Assembly (NCBI GenBank): GCA_015068175.1
Contig: SVLA01000016.1
Span: forward strand, 1 to 21,304
From: Oscillospiraceae bacterium
GTDB lineage: Bacteria; Bacillota_A; Clostridia; Oscillospirales; Oscillospiraceae
DNA length: 21,304 bases
Direction: 5' to 3'
Shown: positions 7,008-14,376 of the stretch, one piece after another
How positions within the stretch are numbered: position 1 is the first letter of the stretch
Layout: the number at the start of each line of letters is the position of its first letter
The notes under the pieces: generated by a model
Database searches by the model: none
What the model saw: only the letters and a program-made list of their open reading frames with translations
What the model was told of the DNA's origin: nothing
Translations under genes and position numbers: made by a program

Positions 7008-8364
7008 GGAGCTGCTGAGCGTCGGCATTGACGTGGGCACCACTTCGACGCAGATCGTCTTTTCCCGACTGTCCGTACGGAACCAAAATGGACCCTTTAC
7101 GGTACCAAAAATGGCCATTTTGGACCGAAAAGTGGTCTATAAGAGCCCCATTTACTTCACTCCGCTGAAGGGGGAGAATTTGGTGGATGAAGCCGGACTC
7201 CGTCGTCTTTTGCTGGAAGAGTACGAACGGGCGGGATTTTCTCCGGATGCCGTCGACACCGGGGCCGTGATCATCACCGGGGAAACTTCCCGGAAAGAAA
7301 ACGCCGAAACCGCCCTTTCCGCCCTGGCGGGGTTCGCCGGGGACTTCGTGGTGGCCACCGCAGGCCCGGATCTGGAAAGCATCCTGGCGGCCAAGGGCGC
7401 CGGGGCGGTGGCTTTCTCGGCAGAGCAGGGGGCGAAGGTGCTGCACATGGACATCGGCGGCGGCACCAGCAATCTGGCCCTGATCGAGGATGGCCGGATC
7501 TGTGCAACGGGATGCCTGAATGTGGGCGGCCGCCTGGTGAAAACCAACGAAGAAGGGCGGATCTCCTATATTTCCCCCGTTTTGGCGGGGATCTTTCAGG
7601 GGGAAGTGGGGCAGGTTTTGACCGAATCCCAGGCGGCGGACCTGGCGCGGGTTTTGACCCAGGCCCTGGAAATGGCGGCGGGATTGCGGCCGAAGACCCA
7701 CCTTCTGGACGACTTGTGGACAAAAGAAACCCAAAGCGGCCCATTTTTGCAGGAAATGCAGGGGGGCGGGAAATTGGTGATCTCCTTCTCCGGCGGCGTG
7801 GCGGATTGCATCGAAACGGACCGAAAATGGAATGAATTTGGGGACATGGGCCCGGCGTTGGGCCGGGCCATCCGCCAGAGCCGCCTTTGCGCCGGGGCCT
7901 ATCGCCTGGGGGCGGAGACCATTCGGGCCACGGTCATCGGGGCCGGGAGCCACAGCTTGCAGCTTTCGGGCAGTACGGTGTTTTGCCGAAACGTGGCCCT
8001 GCCGATTAAAAACCGGCCGGTGGTGGTGTGCAGCGGTGATGTGGATGGGACGCAGCTGCGGGCACGGATCCGCGGCGCGGAAGAGGACCCGGTGCTGTAT
8101 CTCCGGCTGCCCCATTCGACGGATTATGCCGCCCTTCGGCACCTGGCCCGGGAATTGGCGGCGGCGTTCGACGGAAAACCCGTCTATGTGGCGGTGGACC
8201 GGGACGTGGCCAAGGCTCTGGGGCAATTGATGGCCCTGGAGACGGCGGCGCCGGTGCTGTGTCTGGACGGGGTGGCCCCGGAAGAGGGGAGCTACCTGGA
8301 CGTGGGCGCGCCGGTGGGCAGCGCCTTCCCGGTGGTGGTCAAGACCCTGATTTTGGAACGATAA
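7000..8364 (+). CDS. eutA: ethanolamine ammonia-lyase reactivating factor EutA
   Basis: EutA is an ATP-dependent chaperone-like protein that exchanges damaged cobalamin out of inactivated ethanolamine ammonia-lyase. It has an actin/Hsp70-type fold: the first phosphate loop is GIDVGTTSTQ near residues 9-18 and the second is MDIGGGTSN at 150-158. The 454 residues are close to the family length. It starts with GTG at 7000, overlapping the end of eutG by 8 nt, with GAGG (6987-6990) as ribosome site inside eutG. The last codons and stop lie in a 20-nt sequence repeated almost exactly at 19260-19279. eutB follows after 25 nt. Confidence 0.94.
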   Translation: MDEELLSVGIDVGTTSTQIVFSRLSVRNQNGPFTVPKMAILDRKVVYKSPIYFTPLKGENLVDEAGLRRLLLEEYERAGFSPDAVDTGAVIITGETSRKENAETALSALAGFAGDFVVATAGPDLESILAAKGAGAVAFSAEQGAKVLHMDIGGGTSNLALIEDGRICATGCLNVGGRLVKTNEEGRISYISPVLAGIFQGEVGQVLTESQAADLARVLTQALEMAAGLRPKTHLLDDLWTKETQSGPFLQEMQGGGKLVISFSGGVADCIETDRKWNEFGDMGPALGRAIRQSRLCAGAYRLGAETIRATVIGAGSHSLQLSGSTVFCRNVALPIKNRPVVVCSGDVDGTQLRARIRGAEEDPVLYLRLPHSTDYAALRHLARELAAAFDGKPVYVAVDRDVAKALGQLMALETAAPVLCLDGVAPEEGSYLDVGAPVGSAFPVVVKTLILER

Positions 8365-8389
8365 ACTGAAATTTGAACAGGAGGCAGGT

Positions 8390-9754
8390 ATGGTACTCAA
8401 GACGACTTTGTTGGGAAAAACATATCTTTTTCGGGATATTAAGGATGTTTTGGCCAAGGCAAATGAGGAAAAGACCGGGGATAAGCTGGCGGGCCTGGCC
8501 GCAGAAAACGCCCGGGAACGGGTGGCGGCCAAGGTGGTGCTGGCGGCGCTGAAACTGTCGGATCTCCGGGAAAATCCGGCGGTGCCCTATGAGCAGGACG
8601 AGGTGACCCGGATCATCCAGGATGACCTGAACGAAAAAATCTACGAAAAGATCCGAAATTGGACGGTTTCGGACCTGCGGGAGTGGATCTTGTCGGAAAA
8701 GACCACCGGGGCGGACATCCGGCGCATGAGCCGGGGCCTCACCAGCGAAATGATCGCCGCCGTGTGCAAGATCATGAGCAATCTCGACCTGATCTACGCC
8801 GCCAACAAGATCACCGTCACCGCCCATTGCAATACCACCATCGGCCTGCCGGGGACCCTTTCCTGCCGATTGCAGCCGAATCATACCACCGACGACCCGG
8901 AGGGCATCACCGCTTCGGTGCTGGAGGGCCTCAGTTTCGGCGCCGGGGATGCGGTCATCGGATTGAATCCGGTGACGGACAGCCCGGAGCAAGTGGGGAA
9001 GGTCCTGCGGCGGTTCCGGGAGATCAAGGAACATTGGGAAATTCCGACACAAATCTGCGTTTTGGCCCATATCACGGCGCAGATCCAGGCGGTTCGGGCC
9101 GGCGCGCCCTGCGATCTGATCTTCCAATCCATTGCCGGCAGCGAAGCGGGCAACGCCGCCTTCGGCTTCAATGCCGCCACGGTGGAGGAGGCCCGGCAGC
9201 TCCTGCTGCGGGACGGTACCGCCGAAGGGCCCAATGTGCTGTATTTTGAGACCGGCCAGGGGTCGGAGCTGTCCTCCAACGCCCATCACGGCACCGACCA
9301 GGTGACCATGGAGGCCCGGTGTTACGGCTTTGCCCGGCATTTTCAACCCTTTTTGGTCAATACGGTGGTGGGATTTATCGGCCCGGAGTATCTGTACGAT
9401 GCCCGGCAGGTGACCCGGGCGGGGTTGGAGGACCATTTCATGGGGAAGCTTTCCGGCATTTCCATGGGCTGCGACTGCTGCTATACCAACCACATGAAGG
9501 CGGATCAGAATGACATTGAAAATCTGGCGGCGCTGCTGACCATGGCCGGGTGCAACTACTTTATGGGTATCCCCCACGGAGATGACATTATGCTCAACTA
9601 TCAAACCACCGGCTTCCGGGAGACGGCGGCGCTGCGGGAAATTACGGGAAAAACGGCCATTCCGGAATTCCAACGATGGCTGGAAAAGATGGGTTTTGTG
9701 GAAAACGGACGATTGACGGCGAAAGCCGGCGACGGCTCGAGCTTGCTGTTTTGA
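8390..9754 (+). CDS. eutB: ethanolamine ammonia-lyase, large (catalytic) subunit
   Basis: EutB is the TIM-barrel alpha subunit that, with EutC and adenosylcobalamin, converts ethanolamine to acetaldehyde and ammonia. The 454 residues align with enterobacterial EutB without shift: Arg160 and Gln162 (SCRLQPNH), Asn193 (GLNPV), Glu287 (YFETGQG) and Asp362 (GCDCC), known active-site positions of the Salmonella enzyme, all fall at the same numbers. ATG 8390 has AGGAGG (8379-8384) 5 nt upstream. Unusually, its partner eutC is not adjacent: 253 nt containing a MITE-like element separate them, starting 6 nt after the eutB stop. Confidence 0.97.
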   Translation: MVLKTTLLGKTYLFRDIKDVLAKANEEKTGDKLAGLAAENARERVAAKVVLAALKLSDLRENPAVPYEQDEVTRIIQDDLNEKIYEKIRNWTVSDLREWILSEKTTGADIRRMSRGLTSEMIAAVCKIMSNLDLIYAANKITVTAHCNTTIGLPGTLSCRLQPNHTTDDPEGITASVLEGLSFGAGDAVIGLNPVTDSPEQVGKVLRRFREIKEHWEIPTQICVLAHITAQIQAVRAGAPCDLIFQSIAGSEAGNAAFGFNAATVEEARQLLLRDGTAEGPNVLYFETGQGSELSSNAHHGTDQVTMEARCYGFARHFQPFLVNTVVGFIGPEYLYDARQVTRAGLEDHFMGKLSGISMGCDCCYTNHMKADQNDIENLAALLTMAGCNYFMGIPHGDDIMLNYQTTGFRETAALREITGKTAIPEFQRWLEKMGFVENGRLTAKAGDGSSLLF

Positions 9755-9760
9755 GAAGGG

Positions 9761-9977
9761 AATTGTTGTTTACAAACCTTCTCCCTGGGGAGAAGGTGGC
9801 CCGAAGGGCCGGATGAGGGGGTACACGAAGAGAAGAATCCCCCTCATCAGTCACAAAAATGGGTTCCGATGTACCCATTTTTGTGCCAGCTTCCCCCCAG
9901 GGGGAAGCTTTTGGCGCCGCAGGGCGGCGCTCGGCGGCCATTGGCCGACGCCATTGCTACAAAGCTAAACAACAATT
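9761..9977. mobile_element. MITE-like element A between eutB and eutC
   Basis: A 217-bp non-coding element is bounded by perfect 12-bp terminal inverted repeats, AATTGTTGTTTA (9761-9772) and TAAACAACAATT (9966-9977). The interior is a string of hairpins: CCTTCTCC/GGAGAAGG (9777-9796), TGGCCC-gaa-GGGCC, GATGAGGGG with CCCCTCATC, a perfect 13-bp stem (9852-9864 with 9873-9885), GCTTCCCCC/GGGGAAGC, and a GCGCCGC...GCGGCGC block at 9914-9938. That last 25-nt block is 24/25 identical to one in element B at 15784-15808. There is no transposase and no clear target duplication at the ends. It is best read as a non-autonomous palindromic repeat. Confidence 0.75.
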
Positions 9978-10007
9978 GACATTTCCGATAAAAGAAGGGG
10001 TGGAGGA

Positions 10008-10910
10008 ATGAACAAACAGGAATTGACGGCCCTGGTGGCGGAGCTGCTGGGGCAGATGGAACCGCCGGTGAAGGGGGCGGATTATCGGAACCGGGCGCCG
10101 GAACCGACGAAAAAAGAGGCGAATTTTGCCGAAGGGGACTTTGTTCCCGACGTGACGGCCCTGGACCTGCGGAAACTGTACCTGGTGGACGGGCCGGAAA
10201 ATGGGGAAGCCTACGAAAAAATGAAGAGCAAGACCCCGGCCCGGCTGGGCAGCGGCAAGGCCGGAGCCCGGTACAAGACCCTGACCATGCTGCGGTTCCG
10301 GGCGGATCACGCCGCGGCCCAGGATGCGGTATTTTCCGAATTGGATGCGGATTTTGCCAAGGAGCATGGTTTGCTGCCCACCAAGACCCGCTGCAAGGAT
10401 AAGGAAGAATACCTGACCCGGCCCGACCTGGGGCGGTGCTTTGATGAGCAGAATGCCAAGACCATTGCCGGGGTCATCGACGGGCCGCCCCGGGTGCAGA
10501 TCGTGGTGGGGGACGGCCTCAGCGCGGCGGCCATCAAGGCCAATGCCATGGATTGCCTGGCAGCCCTGAAAGACGGTCTGAAGGCCCGGGGGATCCAAAC
10601 GGGGAAGGATCTTTTTGTCAAATACTGCCGTGTGGGCGCCGGAGACGCGGTGGGGGATATCACCGGCTGTGAGCTGGTGTGCGTCCTGGTGGGGGAGCGG
10701 CCGGGGTTGGTGACGGACAAGAGCATGTCCGCCTATATCACCTACAAACCCCACACCGGGGTGTCGGAGTCCAGCCGGACGGTGGTCAGCAATATCCATG
10801 ACCAGGGGACCCCGGCGGTGGAGGCGGGGGCCTATATTGCCGAGCTGGTGGAGCTGATCCTGAAAAAGAAGGTCTCCGGCGTGGGTCTGCGGCTGGAGGA
10901 GGCCCGATGA
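10008..10910 (+). CDS. eutC: ethanolamine ammonia-lyase, small subunit
   Basis: EutC is the beta subunit that, with EutB, binds adenosylcobalamin in the lyase. At 300 residues it has family length, and the C-terminal two thirds (RPDLGRCFDEQN, IVVGDGLSAAAI, PGLVTDKSMSAYI, SNIHDQGTPAVEAGAYIAEL) is typical EutC. The N-terminal amphipathic helix NKQELTALVAELLGQM followed by a Pro/Gly/charged linker matches the segment that targets EutC, and with it the lyase, to the shell lumen in enterobacteria. ATG 10008 is preceded by AAGGGG (9995-10000, 7-nt spacing) and a second GGAGG only 1 nt away. Its ribosome site lies downstream of element A, so initiation does not depend on eutB. It overlaps eutL by 4 nt (ATGA). 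Confidence 0.95.
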   Translation: MNKQELTALVAELLGQMEPPVKGADYRNRAPEPTKKEANFAEGDFVPDVTALDLRKLYLVDGPENGEAYEKMKSKTPARLGSGKAGARYKTLTMLRFRADHAAAQDAVFSELDADFAKEHGLLPTKTRCKDKEEYLTRPDLGRCFDEQNAKTIAGVIDGPPRVQIVVGDGLSAAAIKANAMDCLAALKDGLKARGIQTGKDLFVKYCRVGAGDAVGDITGCELVCVLVGERPGLVTDKSMSAYITYKPHTGVSESSRTVVSNIHDQGTPAVEAGAYIAELVELILKKKVSGVGLRLEEAR

Positions 10911-11536
10911 TCCCGGTGAAAGTGTTGGCCCAGCGGCTGCTGGCCAATGTTTCCCCGGCCTTGGCGGCGGGGTTGGGAGCGCCGGCGGGGTATCGGAGCG
11001 TGGCCATGATCACCACCGATTGCGACGACGCCACCTATATCGCCCTGGATGAAGCCACCAAGGCTGCGGATGTGGAAGTGATCTGCGGCCGGAGCTTCTA
11101 TGCCGGGGCGGCCAATGCCTCCACGCCCCACGCCGGGGAAGTGATCGGCATTTTGGCGGCCCGGACCCCGGGAGATGCCCGAAGCGGCCTGGAGGCGGCG
11201 TTGGCTGCCCTGGAACGGGTGGGCTTTGAAGAGGTGGCGGGGGTGCCTTATCTGGCCCGGACCGTGGCCAGCGTGGGAAGTTTTCTGTCCAAGGAGGCGG
11301 GGGTTCCGGTGGGAAGCGCTGTGGCATACCTCATTGCGCCGCCTCTGGAGAGTATGTATGCCCTGGATGGAGCGCTGAAAGCGGCGGATGTGAAGTTATG
11401 TAAACTATATGTGCCGCCTACGGAGACGAATTTCGGCGGCGCGTTGCTGACCGGGAGCCAATCGGCCTGCGATGCGGCCTGCGCTGCCTTCGGGGCGGCG
11501 GTGGCGGAAGTGGCGGCGAGGGCAATGGACAGTTGA
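10907..11536 (+). CDS. eutL: microcompartment shell trimer EutL (BMC-T)
   Basis: EutL is a tandem-BMC protein forming pseudohexameric trimers in the shell facet, with a gated pore in characterised homologues. The 209 residues start with the EutL-type MIPVKVLAQRLL and include AMITTDCDDATYIALDEATKAADVEV and GEVIGILAARTPGDARSGLEAALAAL; the second BMC half follows (SKEAGVPVGSAVAYLIAPPLE through the C-terminus). The start overlaps the eutC stop by 4 nt. The last codons and stop lie in ATGGACAGTTGACAGTT, a short repeat-like sequence resembling one near 2097-2119, so the extreme C-terminus may come from an insertion scar. eutE follows after 53 nt. Confidence 0.93.
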   Translation: MIPVKVLAQRLLANVSPALAAGLGAPAGYRSVAMITTDCDDATYIALDEATKAADVEVICGRSFYAGAANASTPHAGEVIGILAARTPGDARSGLEAALAALERVGFEEVAGVPYLARTVASVGSFLSKEAGVPVGSAVAYLIAPPLESMYALDGALKAADVKLCKLYVPPTETNFGGALLTGSQSACDAACAAFGAAVAEVAARAMDS

Positions 11537-11589
11537 CAGTTCGGCAGGAAACAGTGCGAAAACGGGAATAGGAACAAGGAGTGGATGTG

Positions 11590-13011
11590 ATGGAACTGGA
11601 TAAGGACTTGGCGGCGCGGCAGGAAGCGCGGCTGCTGTGCCGGCAGGCGGAGAAGGCCCAGGTGGCCCTGGCCCGGCTGGGGCAGGAAAAGCTGGATGCC
11701 ATTGTGGAGGCCGTGGCCCGGGCCTTTGCCGGGGCGGCGGTGGAGCTGGCGGAAATGGCCGTGGCGGAGACCGGCTTCGGCAATGTGGAAGACAAGATCA
11801 CCAAAAACCGGTTTGCCAGCCGGGATGTGGCGGCGGCGGTCCGGGAGATGAAGTGCGTGGGCGTATTGAAGGCGGTCTCCGGGGAGAAGCTATGGGAGCT
11901 GGGGGTGCCGGTGGGGGTCATCGGGGCCATTGTGCCCAGCACCAATCCCACCTCCACGGTGTGCTATAAGGCCATTATCGCCATCAAAAGCGGCAATGCC
12001 ATCGTCTTTTCGCCCCACCCCAAGGCCCTGGAATGCACCCTGCGGGCGGCCCGGATCGTGGCCACGGCGGCGGAAAAGGCCGGGGCCCCGGCGGGGACCG
12101 TGGGTTGCCTGAGCTTGGCATCCATGGCCGGGTGTCAGGAGCTGATGGGGGCGCCGGAGGTCAAACTGATCCTGGCCACCGGCGGGCCGGGGATGGTGAA
12201 GGCGGCCTATTCCTCCGGGAAGCCGGCCATCGGCGTGGGGGCCGGCAACGGCCCGGTGTATATCCACCATTCGGCGGATGTGAAAACGGCGGTGGCGTGC
12301 ATTCTGCGGTCCAAGACCTTTGACAACGGTACCGTGTGCGCCTCGGAGCAGAGCATCGTGGTGGAACGGGCCATGGAGGAAAAGGTCCGGGCGGAGGCCC
12401 GGCGGCAGGGGTTCTATTTTATGGACAAGGACCAGGCCGGGGCGTTGGCGAAGCTGCTTTTCCAGCCCAACGGGGCCCTGAATCCGGCCATTGTGGGCCG
12501 ATCGGCGGAAAAATTGGCGGAAATGGCCGGATTTTCTGTGCCGGCAGAGACAAAGGTATTGGTGGCGCGGGAGCAGGAGGCAGGGCCCACACGGCCCTAT
12601 TCCATGGAAAAACTGTGCCCGGTGCTGGCATTTTTCGTGATGGAAAACGAGGATGCGGTGCTGAGCAAGGCCATCGAAGTTCTGCGGCATGAGGGCAGCG
12701 GCCACACCTTTGCCATGCACGCGGCGGACGAAAAGGTGGTGCGTCGGTTTGCGGCAGAGATCCCGGTGAGCCGGTTTTTGGTCAACACCCCGGCGGCGTT
12801 GGGCGGCATCGGGGCCACCACGGCGTTGTTCCCGGCGCTGACTCTGGGGTGCGGCGCCGTGGGCGGCAGTTCCTCCAGCAACAATATTTCCCCCATGGAC
12901 CTGATCAATATCCGCCGGGTGGCCTGGGGATGCGACGGGGAACCGGCGAAGGAAGAAGGCGCGGATCTGGTGGAGCGGATCGTGGAGAAGATCCTGGAGC
13001 GGTTGAAATAA
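11590..13011 (+). CDS. eutE: acylating acetaldehyde dehydrogenase EutE
   Basis: EutE oxidises acetaldehyde to acetyl-CoA with NAD+ and CoA inside the microcompartment. The 473 residues contain the CoA-acylating aldehyde dehydrogenase core: IVPSTNPTSTVCYKAIIAIKSGNAIVFSPHP (split loop), ATGGPGMVKAAYSSGKPAIGVGAGN, and the catalytic Cys250 in NGTVCASEQ. ATG 11590 is preferred to the in-frame GTG 11581 because the AAGGAG ribosome site (11576-11581) overlaps that GTG and sits 8 nt before the ATG. Compared with enterobacterial EutE it lacks the long N-terminal extension, but the C-terminus ends in a linker and an amphipathic helix (LVERIVEKILERLK, about 460-473) that looks like an encapsulation peptide. 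Confidence 0.94.
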   Translation: MELDKDLAARQEARLLCRQAEKAQVALARLGQEKLDAIVEAVARAFAGAAVELAEMAVAETGFGNVEDKITKNRFASRDVAAAVREMKCVGVLKAVSGEKLWELGVPVGVIGAIVPSTNPTSTVCYKAIIAIKSGNAIVFSPHPKALECTLRAARIVATAAEKAGAPAGTVGCLSLASMAGCQELMGAPEVKLILATGGPGMVKAAYSSGKPAIGVGAGNGPVYIHHSADVKTAVACILRSKTFDNGTVCASEQSIVVERAMEEKVRAEARRQGFYFMDKDQAGALAKLLFQPNGALNPAIVGRSAEKLAEMAGFSVPAETKVLVAREQEAGPTRPYSMEKLCPVLAFFVMENEDAVLSKAIEVLRHEGSGHTFAMHAADEKVVRRFAAEIPVSRFLVNTPAALGGIGATTALFPALTLGCGAVGGSSSSNNISPMDLINIRRVAWGCDGEPAKEEGADLVERIVEKILERLK

Positions 13012-13018
13012 AGGGAGC

Positions 13019-13080
13019 GGTGGCAAAAATTCCCCGGAGGGGAATGCCCCCTCGTCCGGCACGGCCTTCGCCGTGCCACC
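13019..13080. repeat. two-hairpin intergenic palindromic sequence
   Basis: The eutE-eutM gap holds two perfect hairpins: ATTCCCC-gga-GGGGAAT (13029-13045) and GGCACGGC-cttc-GCCGTGCC (13058-13077). GGTGGC at 13019-13024 can also pair with GCCACC at 13075-13080, competing with the second hairpin. There is no T-tract, so it is not a typical terminator; it may be an interspersed palindrome or an mRNA-stability element between the enzyme and shell genes. The remaining gap up to 13134 is GC-rich with nothing recognisable. Confidence 0.55.
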
Positions 13081-13148
13081 CCCCCTATGGGCGGGGCCGG
13101 GGGCGGGCAGGATATTGAATCTACAATCAATGAAAAGGAGCTAATAAT

Positions 13149-13451
13149 ATGGACACGAATTCTTTGGGCATGATCGAGACGAAGGGGCTGATCGGCGCCA
13201 TCGAGGCGGCGGATGCCATGGTGAAGTCTGCCAATGTGCAGTTGGTGGGCAAGGAGCAGGTGGGCGGCGGTCTGGTGACCGTTATGGTCCGTGGGGACGT
13301 GGGCGCCGTGAAGGCGGCCACCGATGCCGGCGCGGCGGCAGCGGAGAAGGTGGGAGAGCTGATCAGCGTTCATGTGATCGCGCGGCCCCACACGGAGGTG
13401 GATGTGATCCTGCCCAAGGGCCGCAGTAACGGGCCTGCGCCGAAGGGCTGA
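13149..13451 (+). CDS. eutM: microcompartment shell hexamer EutM (BMC-H)
   Basis: This is the major hexagonal shell tile: 100 residues with a single BMC domain ([25 protein letters not shown], then [20 protein letters not shown], then [10 protein letters not shown]). The pore loop reads EQVGGGL, which matches the GGG of EutM rather than the GSG of PduA, supporting the EutM call. The start ATG 13149 has AAGGAG (13135-13140) at 8 nt. It is the only BMC-H gene in the window. The stop overlaps the eutT start by one base (TGATG). Confidence 0.95.
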   Translation: MDTNSLGMIETKGLIGAIEAADAMVKSANVQLVGKEQVGGGLVTVMVRGDVGAVKAATDAGAAAAEKVGELISVHVIARPHTEVDVILPKGRSNGPAPKG

Positions 13452-14119
13452 TGCTGCACACGGAGGAGATGGTCCGGGCCAATATCCGGACCCGGCAGGG
13501 CAAGCGGGTGTTCTTCCTGAATAAGGGGGACACCCTGACCCCCGGGGCCAGGGATTTCCTGACCCGGGAGCGGATCGAGATCCGGCCGGCGGCCGAGGCG
13601 GCGATCCGGGAATATGAACTGGCGGATGGGGGCGTTTTGAAGTCCAAGCCGGAGGAGATGACCCATCTGCAGGGGAATATTCTGGTCCGGAAGGACCATC
13701 CCCGGATCGCATTCCGTGGGGCGCTGGATGAACTGCAGGCGGAAATTCTGCTGTGCCAACTGGAGATCCCCGGGTTGCGCCGGGAGTTGGGGGAATTGCT
13801 GGAGCTGGCCCGACGGATGGTACGGTGTGATGTGCTGGAGGAACCCCTGGAATTGGGGCCGCTGTGCGGCATGACGGCGGAGGAATTGCGGACAAGGTCC
13901 CATCGGCCCCAGGAATTTTACGGCCAGGGGCATTTTATGCCGGCGGTGACCGACGGGGCGGCGGTTTTGCGGCTGAACCGGCTGCGGACCGTGGTGCGCG
14001 GCGTGGAGCGGCTGGTGCTGCCGGCGTTTCCTGAGGGGCGCGGGGATCTGCAGCAGGCCCTGAATCGCATGAGCAGTTTGGTGTATATCTGGATGATCCG
14101 GGAAAAAGTGCAGGCGTAG
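13451..14119 (+). CDS. eutT: ATP:cob(I)alamin adenosyltransferase, EutT type
   Basis: EutT transfers the adenosyl group from ATP to cob(I)alamin to make the cofactor of EutBC. The 222 residues have the EutT-type N-terminal region (RTRQGKRVFFLNKGDTLTPGARDFL) followed by a helical domain with HPRIAFRGALDELQAE (83-98), RLNRLRTVVRGVERL and ALNRMSSLVYIWMIREK at the C-terminus. The HX11CCX2C metal motif of Salmonella EutT is absent: no two adjacent cysteines occur. This fits the metal-independent class described for Listeria-type enzymes. The start ATG overlaps the eutM stop by one base, so it is probably translated by re-initiation. A 257-nt gap follows. Confidence 0.88.
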   Translation: MLHTEEMVRANIRTRQGKRVFFLNKGDTLTPGARDFLTRERIEIRPAAEAAIREYELADGGVLKSKPEEMTHLQGNILVRKDHPRIAFRGALDELQAEILLCQLEIPGLRRELGELLELARRMVRCDVLEEPLELGPLCGMTAEELRTRSHRPQEFYGQGHFMPAVTDGAAVLRLNRLRTVVRGVERLVLPAFPEGRGDLQQALNRMSSLVYIWMIREKVQA

Positions 14120-14171
14120 ATGTTATGTAAACCACGAATGCAGATGGGCCTGGGGCATCGGATGGGCGTTG

Positions 14172-14203
14172 GTGGGGGCGGGCGATTCGTAAATCGCCCC
14201 CAC
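14172..14203. repeat. palindromic intergenic repeat
   Basis: GTGGGGGC-gggc-GATT on the left pairs with AATCGCCCCCAC on the right around a small loop, giving a roughly 12-bp GC-rich hairpin with a 4-nt bulge. It lies 53 nt after the eutT stop and has no T-tract. It resembles the short palindromes scattered in this window rather than a terminator. Confidence 0.5.
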
Positions 14204-14230
14204 GATGAGCAGTCAACGGAAATGGGCACA

Positions 14231-14311
14231 AGAGGTTGGTGCGGGAAGGGTTTCTGCCTTTCTGTGCTTTCGGCACACCGGTTTGTGGAAAAAACCTCTG
14301 GCGCGGGAAGG
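14231..14311 (+). other. structured leader or repeat upstream of pduL, function unknown
   Basis: AGAGGTT (14231-14237) can pair with AACCTCT (14293-14299), enclosing a TGTGC-tttcg-GCACA hairpin (14263-14277). A 13-nt sequence occurs twice, 12/13 identical, at 14237-14249 and 14299-14311 (TGGYGCGGGAAGG). This is compatible with a folded RNA leader or a dispersed repeat. I could not match it to the cobalamin riboswitch core or to ANTAR target hairpins. An open frame crosses it but has no ribosome site and is repeat-like, so it is not called. Confidence 0.4.
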
Positions 14312-14376
14312 CCAAGGGAGGCTTTGACGCGGAGCGGGGAGAGGAAGCGTACATACAGAAATAAGGAGGAATGAAG

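Noticed and set aside
7083..7130. Palindrome with CCAAAATGG repeats near the start of eutA as a regulatory site or insertion
   Set aside because: The frame stays open and the encoded TVPKMAILDRKVVYKS fits normal EutA, so it is probably coding coincidence.
9852..9885. Intrinsic terminator between eutB and eutC
   Set aside because: The stem is strong but no T-tract follows on either strand; T-richness lies inside the stem.
13451..14119. Possibility that the adenosyltransferase is PduO rather than EutT
   Set aside because: The N-terminal region and the operon context fit EutT, and the PduO-type N-terminal signature was not seen.
14231..14311. Cobalamin riboswitch for the EUT genes
   Set aside because: The GCGGGAAGG copies first suggested it, but the conserved B12-box and the ordered core segments could not be found.
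14324..14355. Internal promoter (TTGACG...TACATA) before pduL
   Set aside because: The spacing is about 20 nt and the -10 match is poor.
14120..14374. 84-codon open frame between eutT and pduL
   Set aside because: It crosses a palindrome and repeat-like sequence, has no ribosome site and no recognisable domain.
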